Shown piece after piece: positions 25,530 through 36,689 of a DNA stretch of 64,000 bases; positions within the stretch are counted from its first letter, which is position 1; every line of letters starts with the position of its first letter. A model generated the notes under the pieces. That model saw only the letters and a program-made list of their open reading frames with translations, searched no databases and was not told the DNA's origin. The position numbers and the translations under genes are program-made. The stretch comes from Phellopilus nigrolimitatus (taxonomy: Eukaryota > Basidiomycota > Agaricomycetes > Hymenochaetales > Hymenochaetaceae), in NCBI GenBank assembly GCA_021029095.1, contig JAJOHG010000001.1, positions 1,054,001 to 1,118,000 on the forward strand, written 5' to 3'.

Positions 25530-27272
25530 CATGGAGCTCAGCATTCGGAAAGCGGATCTCTGTATGCGCCATGGTGGAGTCTATACTGTTGCCCTTGCAT
25601 ATGCTGGCACTTCAAATTATGGCGCCATTCGAAAACCTCTCCACGTTGCGGTTTCCGATACCTCTGATGATGTTCATCGTGCAGCGGTTACCTCCCTCGC
25701 ATTTGTGCTCTTCAAGAACCCTGGCCAGGTACCGAGGATTGTGAGAGTTACAATGCTCACGTTTGTTGCGGTGCGACACTTGCTCTTGGTACAGCCTGTG
25801 CAGGAACCAGGCTTCAGGACGCTGTAGTTATTCTCGAGCCGATGACTAAAGACCCTGCCAACTTTGCGCGCCAGGGTGCATTCATCGCTTCGAGAATGAA
25901 TCTCGTACAACAATCCGAGGCGTCATCGCCATCTATGTCATCCACTCGCAGTATTTATGTGAATATTGTTGCGGACATACACGAGGACCCAATGTCTTGC
26001 TTTGGCGCCGCTTTGGGCCAGGGTCTTACTGACGCTGGTGGGTGCAACGTGACGATCAGTCTGCAGAGTCGCGCTGGTAGTCGCAACACAAGTGCCATTG
26101 TCGCTATGGTCTTGTTCTGTCAATTCTGATATTGGTATCCGCACACTTGCCTTGCATTCGAGCCTACTGCAATTATTGGTCTGGTTTGGACTATTATTTT
26201 CACTATTTGTTCGTCAGTTCTCATAGGCTTATTTTCAGACTCCCAAGTTCGCACTCGTCTCCAATGTGAAGCCGAGTCTTTTCGCATCCCCCTCACAAAC
26301 TAAGTCTCCGACTAAGGAGTCTGTCAGTAGTGTCACAATGGCCGTGCTCTATCTACCACAGCAAAGGCAAAGGTACATGAAAGGGGAGAAGGTGGCTGCT
26401 ATCGCAAATGGTGATGCTATGGAGGCTGTATGTCTGCTTTATCACTCGTGTTTTACTTGGTTATTAACAAAAGAAAGAAAAACGAAAGAATGATAAGAGC
26501 GAGTCAGAGGCAAAAGGCGACATCGTCATGAAAGAGAAGAGGCTCAGTGAGCCTCAGTCTTCAGCATCTCCTGTGGGCAATATCTCATCAATCCCGGGCA
26601 TAGTCTCCAAGCTTCCTGAAGCATCGAAGTCCGAAGGCAAAGCATTCCGAAAGCAAAAGGCGCAAGTATGAGCTTTCATTCGAGAAACTGCCCAACTTCC
26701 CACGTATAATTCCTGCACAGTTAACGTATATCACCTTTACGGCTGAAAGTCGTTTTAAACCTGTTCGTCCTGTCTCGACTCAGATGACAAGGACTGTGAA
26801 GGGGATGGCATCGACACCGTCTGCGGTAAAGATATGTTCACTTGTACAGCTAGGGGTAACGTCTGAGTGCTACGCTGGCGGCGGGGGGACTCTCATTCTC
26901 ATTGACCAGCCACCGGATGAGCCTGCCGAGTACATCGAGGTGGAGATCCCAGCCCCTGTTCCTCCAGTGGAAGCAACTGTTGCGCTGGCGCCAGCAGCGA
27001 CTGTTTCCGCACCCACAGGCCCTCATATTGCACTGGATGAGGATGCGCCTGAAACCGACCCTCCAGAATCTTTCGAGATATGTTGATTTCTTTTTAGTCG
27101 CATTCTGATACTGACCGTTCTCTAGTATTCGTTTGACGATGATAAAAATTGAACATACTCTTAACATTCTATCCTCTATATATTAATTTCTTCTGCCAAT
27201 GCATCATTGTTTTCTAGACATGTTATCGCTTTCAGAGTTAATATGATTTCTTTTAAAGCTCTTAATGATGTG
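25530..27272 (+). pseudogene. Truncated, degenerate copy of RPN2
   Basis: The block matches the intact RPN2 at about 34225-36463 nearly throughout, in the same orientation. It starts at codons for GSLYA, jumps to the exon-7 region ([12 protein letters not shown]) and runs past the RPN2 stop into its 3' flank. Intron positions equivalent to RPN2 introns 7, 8 and 9 are still present, so it is a DNA-level copy, not a retrocopy. It lacks about 460 bp by comparison at its 5' junction, lacks 13 nt after the RIV codons near 25742, and carries premature stops and further frame breaks. It has no N-terminal two thirds and no start region. Confidence 0.9.
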
Positions 27273-27479
27273 AGTCGGCGAGTTGGGAAAACCGGGCGCA
27301 TAAGGTGTACTCTGCTCGAAGGCAATGTACGCGCTCATAATGCTATGCGTGCATGCGACGCGAAGCTTACCGGAGCTCAAGTCCAGTGTCGGAAACAGAA
27401 ATGCAAGATTCGAGTTGCGGAATGTCATCATGTTCGGCATGAGTGCGGATGTGACGTTGTCTGTGGCCTGGTGAGCTTG

Positions 27480-28010
27480 CCCAGCTGTTGCTCTGCACGA
27501 ACTCGTACCCACTCGAGAACGAGACAGACTTGGAGCCGACTGAAAGAGACGCCCATCGCGAGGCTAGATGCAAACAAGGATTCGCCCTGGCTAATATGCG
27601 TGATGCAGTAGCGGCCGCTGTCGTCTTGGTGAATGCAGTCGCCTTCCTCGGGACGAGCGTGTAGAGGACGTCGCAGATCCTGATCACGTCCTTGTTGGAA
27701 GAGGAGCCCGTCAACACGCTCGGGCACGCAGTGTAAAAGGACACGAGCGAGCTACGGACAGCCGATCCGCTGCATAAGCTAGACGAAGAAGTCGAGCAGA
27801 GCGAGTTAAGCGCAGTGCTGATCGAGCTGGCATTGGCCGTTGCGCAGGAGTTGGAAGAGGAGTTAGCCAAGGGTCCGAAAGCCGAGGTTGCGTTGACGAT
27901 GTGGGTGATGCAAGACGTGCTGGATGAGTTGCTATTGAGCGCTTCAAGAAAGTGAGTTTTCAAGCGGTAAGGGAGGGCCGAGCGCAGAGAAGGTGACGGA
28001 CGGTGTAGCC
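27480..28010 (-). pseudogene. Broken gene for a secreted Ser/Cys-rich protein
   Basis: The minus-strand frame reads NSLCSTSSSSLCSGSAVRSS, then LVSFYTACPSVLTGSSSNKD, then VIRICDVLYTLVP. The match then jumps by one base into the frame EEGDCIHQDDSGRYCITHIS. The pattern of spaced Cys, LYxLVP and KDD/QDD..YC resembles small secreted Ser-rich proteins of basidiomycetes that I have seen. There is no credible start or signal peptide, and a hAT-like element lies directly on its 5' side. It is best read as a decayed fragment. Function of the parent family is not known to me. Confidence 0.6.
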
Positions 28011-28066
28011 GCAAAGCGCGTACTGTGTGGGAAAATGACTCATGTTCCAAAATAAGTATGCCGAGC

Positions 28067-28743
28067 TAGGGCTCCGCACCGTACCGTATACGGATACGGC
28101 CGTATAACCCGACTTCGTATACGGGCACGGACCGTATAAAAACGTGCCGTATTTCAGGTTTTAGAGACAACTTACGGTACGGCACGTATAAAATACGGTC
28201 GTATACGGCATTACGGCACGCACGTATATCAAATTGACGCACCCTGTTGGATCGTCACTAAGGAAGCAGGGGAGCGTCGCAAACATCCAGACTACAAAGC
28301 AACAGGCCGACTCGAGCTACTTTGCTCCATTAACTTTTGAAATACCGTGCGTGCCTTTCCCTGTTTATTATTAGAATTTATTTTCTCTATGAATGCGGTT
28401 CTCGGTAGAGTCGGCAAGCACAGTGTTCGGGGCCGACCCGTTTCAAGTAGATTACGTATTCTTCGATATTGGTTTGCTTACTATATTTGGCAATAATATA
28501 GATACCAAATAGGGTATAAAATGCGAAAAATGTATAATTATTTGCTTGAAACCTCAATATGTGTTCAATAATGCCGTATGCCGTATTTACGGCCGTATGC
28601 GACCGTATTCTACGGGTATAATACGGGTACGGACCGTACAATACGGTGCCGTATTTTTCTCTTGCTGTTGTCCATACGATACGGTCCGTAACCGTATACG
28701 GTACGGCCGTAAACCGTAATTACGGTTACGGTGCGGAGCCCTA
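28067..28743. mobile_element. hAT-like non-autonomous DNA transposon (MITE)
   Basis: The 677-bp element has terminal inverted repeats: the left end starts TAGGGCTCCGCACCGTA and the right end is its reverse complement for 17 bp, then imperfect. It is flanked by perfect 8-bp target duplications TGCCGAGC at 28059-28066 and 28744-28751. Both subterminal regions, about 150 bp each, are packed with copies of CGTATACGG and TACGGCCGTA words in both orientations, as hAT transposases use for binding. The centre (about 28250-28560) is AT-rich with no transposase frame. An 8-bp duplication and this TIR type point to the hAT superfamily. Confidence 0.88.
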
Positions 28744-28751
28744 TGCCGAGC

Positions 28752-30885
28752 TCGTGCCGGTGAGCGGTTTAAAAGCATAACGTGTCAACCCACGAACATG
28801 GAGCTATAAGTTAAGTATATTCGGTGAAAGGTAGTGAGTACTGTGTACAATAAATTGAAAAGTAAGTTGTGACCTTCATTTGTTTGTTCATTGAGTTCGA
28901 GCTGAGAGTTCGGAGTTCGCATAGGTAATGCGTGAGAACTGCGATCTCGATCTCGCACTAGCATAAATTCTTATAACCTCGACTTCGAACTTGCATACTG
29001 TCACAAAAGCGGCAACGACCCACGTACAGCAACGACTCACCTTGTGCACAGACCAATCAAAACAGCACAGTTTCTCAAAAAAATTTGCACGTACTCTGAT
29101 ATACATAGTGGCAGCCTACATACAAAATTTCAAGCCAACAGGCTTCGTGTATGTTTTAAAAATGTCAAAATACATCGAGATTGTGATACTTTTTCTCAAA
29201 TTGGAAACTGCATGTGAGGATTGAACAGAAAGACTTGTCCCGGACTCAACGAAGAGCTCATTTTTTTCTCTGAAACTTTACATGGCACATTATGATATGC
29301 TATTACTCTCAAATACAAAATTTGGTAGCTCATAGACATCTTTTGAGCTCTTGGCTGTGTCTTCATTGAAGATCATTTGAGGATTTCTACTATCTCCATA
29401 GAGCATTGAGTTACAAGCACCGAACATGATTGTGTGGGATTTGCATCTTTAAACTTTACAAATGATCTCATGGTATATTATAAATGCTCTGTGAATTTTA
29501 TTGTATTTTAAATTGACATTCCCAGCTCAACAACCTGCTTATATGCAGCCACCAATGTTTGTGTCAACCTTGTTAAACTAGTTTTACTGGGGACCTTTGA
29601 CAAATCCTATTTCAGCTAAAACTTATATTCACATTCAGAAACATCTCAAGACTTGTTGTGCAAAGTTTTAGAACATTAGAGGTACCCGTTGCTGAGATAT
29701 GAAGCCATCTCTGTTCAATGCCCTCGAGAGCAGGTAAAAAGACAGCTCTGACAAACAATGACAAACAGAGTCATCTAAGCCTCCATAAATATTGTTTGTT
29801 CTATCAATTTCAGTCACAATTTTCGGATTTATTTTTGCAGATATGAGATGCCTGTCCATTATCCTTTATATCTGTCTTTGAAATTTCTGCAATCCGAAGT
29901 GTTTTTGTGTTTTAATCCTCTAACGAAGTCGGGGCAGGGTGAGTTGTTGCCGGTTATTTGCCGGTTTCTGACTCGCCACAGAAATAAATTTCCTTTGCAC
30001 GAAGCACGTTCAATAAAATCACGAAAATTACATATTCAAAGAGCCAAGACAATTCTCTGTACAAAGGTACAACAATGAAGTATTTCTGTCAAATATTCAA
30101 TGAGATATAAAGCTGAAAGCACAGGATGGGTCGTTGCCGCATTTTAGACAGTAATACTTGTGAGTTCGACTTGTGACTTGCATGATTTCTTACGATCTCG
30201 ACTTTGTTCTTTGTTAAACAGTGAAAAAAACGCCCATAAGTAAGTCAAAGTTTCGAAGACAGTCTTTGAAAGCCAGTGCAGATGCAGAGAGACGAAGATC
30301 ATAGGAATATGCAATGGCAGGATGGCAACGAAGAAGATAGCATCAGCATCTTGTTCATGACTTTCTCAGGAAGCGGTGCATCAAGAAGCTCAGCGTTACA
30401 TAGAGATTCTAAAACAAGTAATGAGCACTTCCACATTCGGAGAAATGTTCTAAAAAGAAAGACCGCCGGCGTTACATCTAGTCACATGAGCTGGACCCAG
30501 TTCAACGGTACGGGTAGGTTGATACAGGCGGTTGCGAATTGGACATGAGTTTGGCAGATGCGGGCAGGACGCCTTGAGGCACAAACGGCTCATTGGGCGA
30601 GACCAAGAAGAGAGCCAGAAGAGGAAGCGCTCATCTTATTGTATTGTTTTCATCTTTCCGCCATGCCGGAAATGACAGCTCCCGACCGCGCCTTAAAGCC
30701 CCGACACCGCCTGTCCATCTCCTCTTCGTCCCTTTCCCTCCCCCCGTCTTCTTCTTCACCTTCAGGTTGCCTGGCGCCCACTCTTTCCTCTTTTCCAGGA
30801 CAGTGTCCTCTGGCAGTACATTTGTAGCCTTTCTTTCAAATTCAAGTATCACTACTTCATTTTCGTCAAGTCGTTTATTCGAGTC
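28752..30885. other. AT-rich non-coding stretch of the repeat island
   Basis: About 2.1 kb with no supported gene. Blocks rich in GTTCGA/TCGAAC words occur near both ends (about 28890-28995 and 30157-30200) and may mark the ends of an old element, but no clean inverted repeat or target duplication was found. The last 300 bp is probably the promoter of the cupredoxin gene. Confidence 0.4.
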
Positions 30886-32245
30886 ATGTTTTATTCCACG
30901 GTCTTGTCTTTTGGTCTTCTCTTGGCACCGTTCGTTAGTGCCGCGGTCCACGACGTCACAGTTGGTTCCTCAGCCGGTGCTCTTACCTATTCTCCTGATG
31001 CAATTGTATGCTTTTTTACTACACTACGCCTATCATCAATATATACTAACTTTTTGTTGGATGCAATTGCCAGTTCGCTTCGGCTGGTGATCAAGTCGTT
31101 TTCCACTTCCAGCAGAAGAATCACACAGCGACACAATCTTCATTTGCTGATCCTTGCGGCTTGAAAGCTGGTGGTTTTGACTCAGGATTGTAAGAGTTCT
31201 CAAACATTTCACACGTAGTGATCTGAGAGTTATCTTCAGTATGCCTGTCGCTGCCAATGTAACCGACAACTTCCCCACGTACACTATCACTGTCAACGAC
31301 ACGAATCCGATCTGGGTTTACTGTCGCCAGGCTGCTAACACGGCTGCTAGCCATTGTGGCAATGGCATGGTTTTTGCCGTGAATTGCGGCGCCGATGGAA
31401 CCACAAACTCATTTACCAACTTTAAAAATGCCGCTTTGGCCATAGGTGCGAGTTTGCAAGCTAATGCGTCGTCGACGGCGGCAGCTGGGGGTTCCGGTAC
31501 TGTCAGTGCGGCATCGCAGACTTCCACGGAGGCCAGCACCCCTGTGTCGTCAACTGCATCGTCAGCTGCCGCTGCTACGCACACAGTCGTCGTAGGTGGT
31601 AACAGCTCCCTCACTTTCTCGCCTGCGGAGGTCTCTGCTCAGCCCAACGACGTGGTTGTCTTCCAGTTGTAAGTTCGCTCGATACCAGAAACTTTAGCAA
31701 GCTCACATAAGATTTTTCTCAGCCAATCCAAGAACCACACCATCACACAATCCTCGTTTGCTGCGCCATGTGAGCAGCTCGCGGCCACTTCATCTTCCGC
31801 CGCCGGCTTCGACTCGGGATTGTGAGTGATAAACTTCTAGAATTTGGAAAATTTTGTCTTACAGATTTATAGTTTGCCAGTTGCTGCCGGTTCGAGCGAG
31901 TTCCCAACCTTCAGTATTACCGTCAATAACACTACGCCGGTGTGGGCATACGTGCGTTCTATCCTTTTGAGCCCGTTGTTGTCGACCTGACGCCTTTGAC
32001 ATCAGTGTCGCCAAACTGGCCACTGTGGACTAGGCATGGTTATGGCTATCAATGCGGTTGACAGCAGCGCGAAGAACTTCACTGCATTCAAGGCTTCTGC
32101 CATGCAGATCAATGGTACAAGCTCCAATAGTACTGGATCTGGTTCTTCCTCGTCGAATACTACGACGAGCGGTGCGCCGCGCACGATCGGCGTGGCTGGA
32201 ATGAGTCTCGGTATGGCTGGAGCTGCTTTCCTTTTGTCTCTGTGA
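30886..32245 (+). CDS. GPI-anchored-type protein with two cupredoxin domains
   Basis: Exons: 30886-31005, 31074-31189, 31240-31668, 31723-31821, 31873-31951 and 32006-32245, giving 360 aa. A signal peptide is clear (MFYSTVLSFGLLLAPFVSAA). Two cupredoxin folds follow (about 21-155 and about 190-310). Each has HDVTVG/HTVVVGG, a KNHT motif with a His ligand, a C-rich loop (FADPC, FAAPC), and a C-terminal CRQ...HCGxGM set giving Cys, His and Met, so both type-1 copper sites look intact. The domains are joined by a Ser/Thr/Ala-rich linker. The C-terminus is Ser/Thr-rich and ends in a hydrophobic tail (GMSLGMAGAAFLLSL), as in GPI-anchored wall or surface proteins. The biological role of this fungal family is not established. 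Confidence 0.9.
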
Positions 32246-32726
32246 AGACGGAGTGTGTCGAGCGTCACTATCTTCTACTCTGTTTTTGCTGTTAACCTCC
32301 GGAACGATATCATGACCTGGACATTAATACCGCATACTTACTCCTCTTGACGACCTTCGTTGAACGATGTTTTTTTTTTTTTTTTTTGGTTACTTGTATT
32401 TTCTTCTTTTCTTTTCAATTTGGGTACTGGTATGTAGATCATGCATGAATATACCCAAATGTTCAAAATGGATTGGTCAATTCCGCAAACATTGATGGTC
32501 GGGAAACCGCCAGCCAAATCGATTATTGAAATGCTGCAGTCTGCAGGAGAGTGAAAGCAGAAATGCGGTGCTAAGTGAGATCAATGATCGGCGGGCTGTC
32601 GCGTGTATGTAAGAGAAGCGTGAGAATGCCTGCCGAAACAGGACACGCTTACGCGCCACACTAGCTGACGCGTCTCCTCGACGTACTCAGGATTTCTAGG
32701 GCCGTTCACGGTTACTCTCTTCCACC
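32246..32726. other. Intergenic with long T tract
   Basis: This 481-bp gap lies between two plus-strand genes. It contains a run of about 20 T at 32370-32389 and presumably the RPN2 promoter. No gene seen. Confidence 0.5.
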
Positions 32727-35700
32727 ATGGTCGCCCGCACTCAGACCTCTGCGGCTGGCGTTCTCGCTCTTCTTTCAGACCCAGAACCACTCCTCAAGCA
32801 GCACGCACTCAAGGCGCTTGTTCCGCTAGTTCCCCAGTTCTGGGCAGAAATTTCTGAGCATGTCGCTCTCATGTGCGTATCGACTATGCGCTCTTCATAT
32901 TCAAGCTCAAACGTTGACGGGCCGTTGTAGAGAGTCATTATACGAAAGTAGCGACTTGCCTAAGGAGGCCCGAGACTCTGCAGCTCTGCTTGCGAGTAAG
33001 GTGTACTATTTCCTTGGAGAGTATGACGAGGCCCTGTCGTTCGCACTCGGTGCAGGCCCTGCTTTTGAAGCCGAAAGTCGCGTTTTCGGCTCAGAAGAGT
33101 ACATCGAAACTGTAGTCTGTGAGTGTGGGTCTTCTTGAAGGATGCGGTTCGCTTTTGACGCCTCCTCCAGCGAAAGCCATTGATAAATACGTCGAGCTTC
33201 GCTCAGACGAGTCAACGGATGCCTCGAAGAAGATTGACAAACGTTTGCAAGACATAATTGAGGGTATACTCAGGCGGTGTATTAAAGATGGCGAACACAA
33301 GCAGGTATGCCTATATGCCCCGCTATATATTTTGCCACTCACGCGTCGTACCTTGTAGGCTATTGGTATCGCGCTTGAGTCCCACCGCCTTGACCTGATT
33401 TCGCATATCTATAATATCAACAAGGATGTTACGCTACTGTCTTACGCAATGGACTCCGTTCTCGATACGAATTTCTCACTCTCGTACCGCGACCAGGTAC
33501 TGAACTTCCTGCTCCCCATGTTTCCTCCCCTCGAGTCGAAAGGCCCGCATGTGTACGCAGTGACGCGTCTCCTCGTGACACTTAGCGATCCAGCACTGAC
33601 CGTACCCATGCTTACTGGTCTGGTGCCGAGGGAGAAGCTACTTGCGTACCAGCTTGCTTTCGATCTGGTGGAGGGAGGAGGCCAGGACTTCTTGGAGGCT
33701 ATTAGGATTGAACTTCCGGAAGGCGATTCTGTGCGTCGCTTCAACTCGTTTGCAGTCTGATTACTAACGTCATCGGCAGAATACGAAAGAGACATACGAC
33801 AAGCTTCGACAAATCCTGGCCGGTCAAGAATCTGTCAAATTATATTTGCAGTTTTTGAAGATGAACAACAAGGTCGACATGCTCATTTTGAATAACACAA
33901 GAGTGCGTTCTACGCTCTCTGCAAAACAATATAGATAACTGACGACATACTCAGGACGTTCTTGAATCAAGATCATCGGTTTACCACACCGCGCTCACCC
34001 TCCAGAATGCTTTCATGCATTCAGGGACCGCTTCAGACATCTTCCTTCGCGAGAATTTGACCTGGCTTTCAAAGGCGAACAATTGGGCCAAATTTTCCGC
34101 AACAGCCGGCCTTGGTGTTATTCACAAAGGCCACTTCGAGGAAGGCATGACCATCCTGGGCCCGTATCTACCTTCAGGCGATGGGAACCAGGCCCAGAGA
34201 AACCAGGCCCATGAAATCCAGGGAGCTCAATACTCGGAAGGCGGATCTCTGTATGCGCTGGGGCTTGTCAATGCAGGGTGTGGTATCGGTCGCGATGTCG
34301 AAGGTTATCTGCGCGACAAGCTCAAGATCGCGACTAATGAAGTTGTTCAGCATGGCGCGGCCCTGGGTCTTGGTGTCGCCGGTATGGGTGGCAAGAATGA
34401 GCAATCTTACGACAACCTCAAGGAAGCGTTGTATACGGACTCCGCAGTTGCTGGTGAAACTGCGGGTTATGGCATGGGTCTCATCATGCTTGGCACCGCA
34501 GATGGGAGATGCGCAGACGAGATGCTGGCGTACGCGAGAGAAACGCAGCACGAGAAAATCATCCGTGGTCTTGCAGTCGGGCTGGCTTTCCTTTATTATG
34601 GTCGACAGGAACAGGCAGATGACATGGTGACGATGCTTTTAGCTGAGAAGGTAAAGATACTCCTCTATACCTAGTAATTATGTTTACTCATTTACTTCTA
34701 GGATCCCATCCTTCGCTATGGTGGTGTCTATACTGTCGCACTCGCATATGCTGGCACTTCGAATAATGGCGCCATTCGAAAACTTCTCCATGTTGCGGTT
34801 TCTGATACCTCTGATGACGTTCGTCGCGCAGCGGTCACCTCCCTCGCATTTGTGCTCTTCAAGAACCCTGGCCAGGTACCGAGGATTGTGCAACTCCTTA
34901 GCGAGAGTTACAACCCTCATGTTCGTTGCGGTGCTACGCTTGCACTTGGTATAGCCTGCGCAGGAACCGGGCTTCAGGACGCTGTAGATATTCTCGAGCC
35001 GATGACTAAAGACCCTGTCGACTTTGTGCGCCAGGGCGCGTTCGTCGCTTTGGGAATGGTTCTCGTACAACAGTCCGAGGCGTCTTCGCCATCTATGTCG
35101 TCCACTCGCAGTCTTTATGCGAAAATTGTTGCGGACAAACACGAGGACCCGATGGCTCGCTTTGGCGCCGCTCTGGGCCAGGGTCTTATTGACGCTGGTG
35201 GACGCAACGTGACGATTAGTCTGCAGAGTCGCGCGGGTAGTCGCAACACAAGTGCCATTGTCGGTATGGTTTTGTTCTGTCAATTCTGGTATTGGTATCC
35301 ACTCGCGCACTGCGCTTGCCTTGCATTCGAGCCTACTGCAATCATTGGTCTGAATGGCGACCTAAAGGTACGGACTATTATCAGCTTCACTATTTGTTCG
35401 TCAGTACTCATAGGCCTGTTTGCAGACTCCCAAATTCGAATTCATCTCCAATGCGAAGCCGAGTCTTTTCGCGTACCCCCCGCCGACTAAACCTCCGACT
35501 AAAGAGTCTGTCGGTAAGGTCGCGACAGCCGTGCTGTCTACCACCGCGAAGGCGAAAGCGCGTGAAAGGACGAAGGAGAAAGAGAAGGCAGCTGCCACCG
35601 CTAATGGTGATGCTATGGAGACTGTGAGACCGTTTTATTGCTTGCATTTTACTTGGTTCTTAACAAAAACGAAAAACAAAAGGATGGCAAGAGCGAGCCG

Positions 35701-36343
35701 AAAGTAGAGGCAAGGGGCGACGTTGAGATGAAAGTGGATGAGCCTTCACATTCAGTGTTGCCTGCGGGGGACATCTCACCCATCACGAGCACGGTCTCCA
35801 ATCTTCCTGAAGCGTCGAAATCTGAAGGCAAAGCACCCGAAAGCAAAAAGCGCAAATCCGAGCCTTCATTTGAGAAGCTGCCCAACTTCTCGCGTGTGAT
35901 TCCTGCGCAGTTGGCGCATGTTACTTTTCCGGCCGAAGGTCGTTTCCAACCTGTTCGCCCTGTCTCGACTCGGACACCGAAGACCACGAAGGGGAAGGCA
36001 TCGACAGCGTCTGCGGTAAAAACGCCTTCGCTTGTACCGCTGGGCGTGACGTCTGAGCGCTACGCTGGCGGCGGGGGGATTCTCATTCTCATCGACCAGT
36101 CACCGGATGAGCCTGCCGAGTACATCGAGGCGGAGCTCCCAGCGCCTGTTCCTCCAGTGGCTGCAGCCGTATCGCCTGCGCCAGCAGCGACTGTTCCCGC
36201 ACCCTCGGGCCCTCATATCGCATTGGATGAGGATGCGCCTGAAGCTGACCCTCCAGAATCTTTCGAGGTATGTTGATTTTCATTTTAGTCGTGCACTGAT
36301 GCTGACCGTTCTCTAGTATTCGTTTGACGACGATAAAGACTGA
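32727..36343 (+). CDS. RPN2: 26S proteasome regulatory subunit Rpn2 (PSMD1)
   Basis: Scaffold of the 19S base, next to the ATPase ring, where it anchors Rpn13 in other species. Exons: 32727-32872, 32931-33118, 33171-33304, 33359-33730, 33780-33902, 33955-34650, 34702-35367, 35426-35623, 35683-36267, 36317-36343, giving 1044 aa. All introns are GT-AG and in frame. The N-terminal helical part starts [11 protein letters not shown]. The proteasome/cyclosome repeats are clear in exons 6-7 ([50 protein letters not shown]), then [12 protein letters not shown] Lys-rich linker and the C-terminal block [14 protein letters not shown] follow, ending in an acidic YSFDDDKD tail, the type of end that binds Rpn13. 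It is slightly longer than animal and yeast proteins because of Ala/Pro and Lys-rich insertions. A decayed partial copy lies upstream. Confidence 0.97.
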
Positions 36344-36689
36344 ACATACTCTTAACATTCTATCCTCTATGTATTACTTTCTTCTGCCAATGCATCATTG
36401 TTTTCTAGACATTGTTATCGTCGTTAGGGTTAATACGATTTCTTTTAATGCTCTTGATGATGTGAACGCGACAAGCGGGTATTGGCTTCGTGATTTCCTT
36501 GTCCTTGAGCCGCCAATGCATATCGAAAACATACAACCTGTTCACCACATAGTAGTCATCAAGATATTATCAGTCAGTAATACAACACCGAAACTATTAC
36601 AGACAAGCTAGGCAAAACAGATGAACGCATACATAACATATACAAAAACGATAAGGAATCAACGGAAAAAAGGGTGAGCAGCAAGTTTT
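36344..36689. other. RPN2 3' flank, duplicated upstream
   Basis: This is the 3' flank between convergent genes. Its first 120 bp (to about 36463) recurs downstream of the RPN2 pseudogene, ending at about 27272. The copy boundary is therefore outside the coding region. Confidence 0.6.

Noticed and set aside
25531..27086. Treating the RPN2-like frames as a separate functional gene
   Set aside because: Deletions, frame breaks and missing N-terminal two thirds show it is a pseudogene.
28067..28743. CRISPR-like or centromeric array from the repeated TACGG words
   Set aside because: The words are irregular, in both orientations and confined to the subterminal parts of an element with TIRs and a target duplication.
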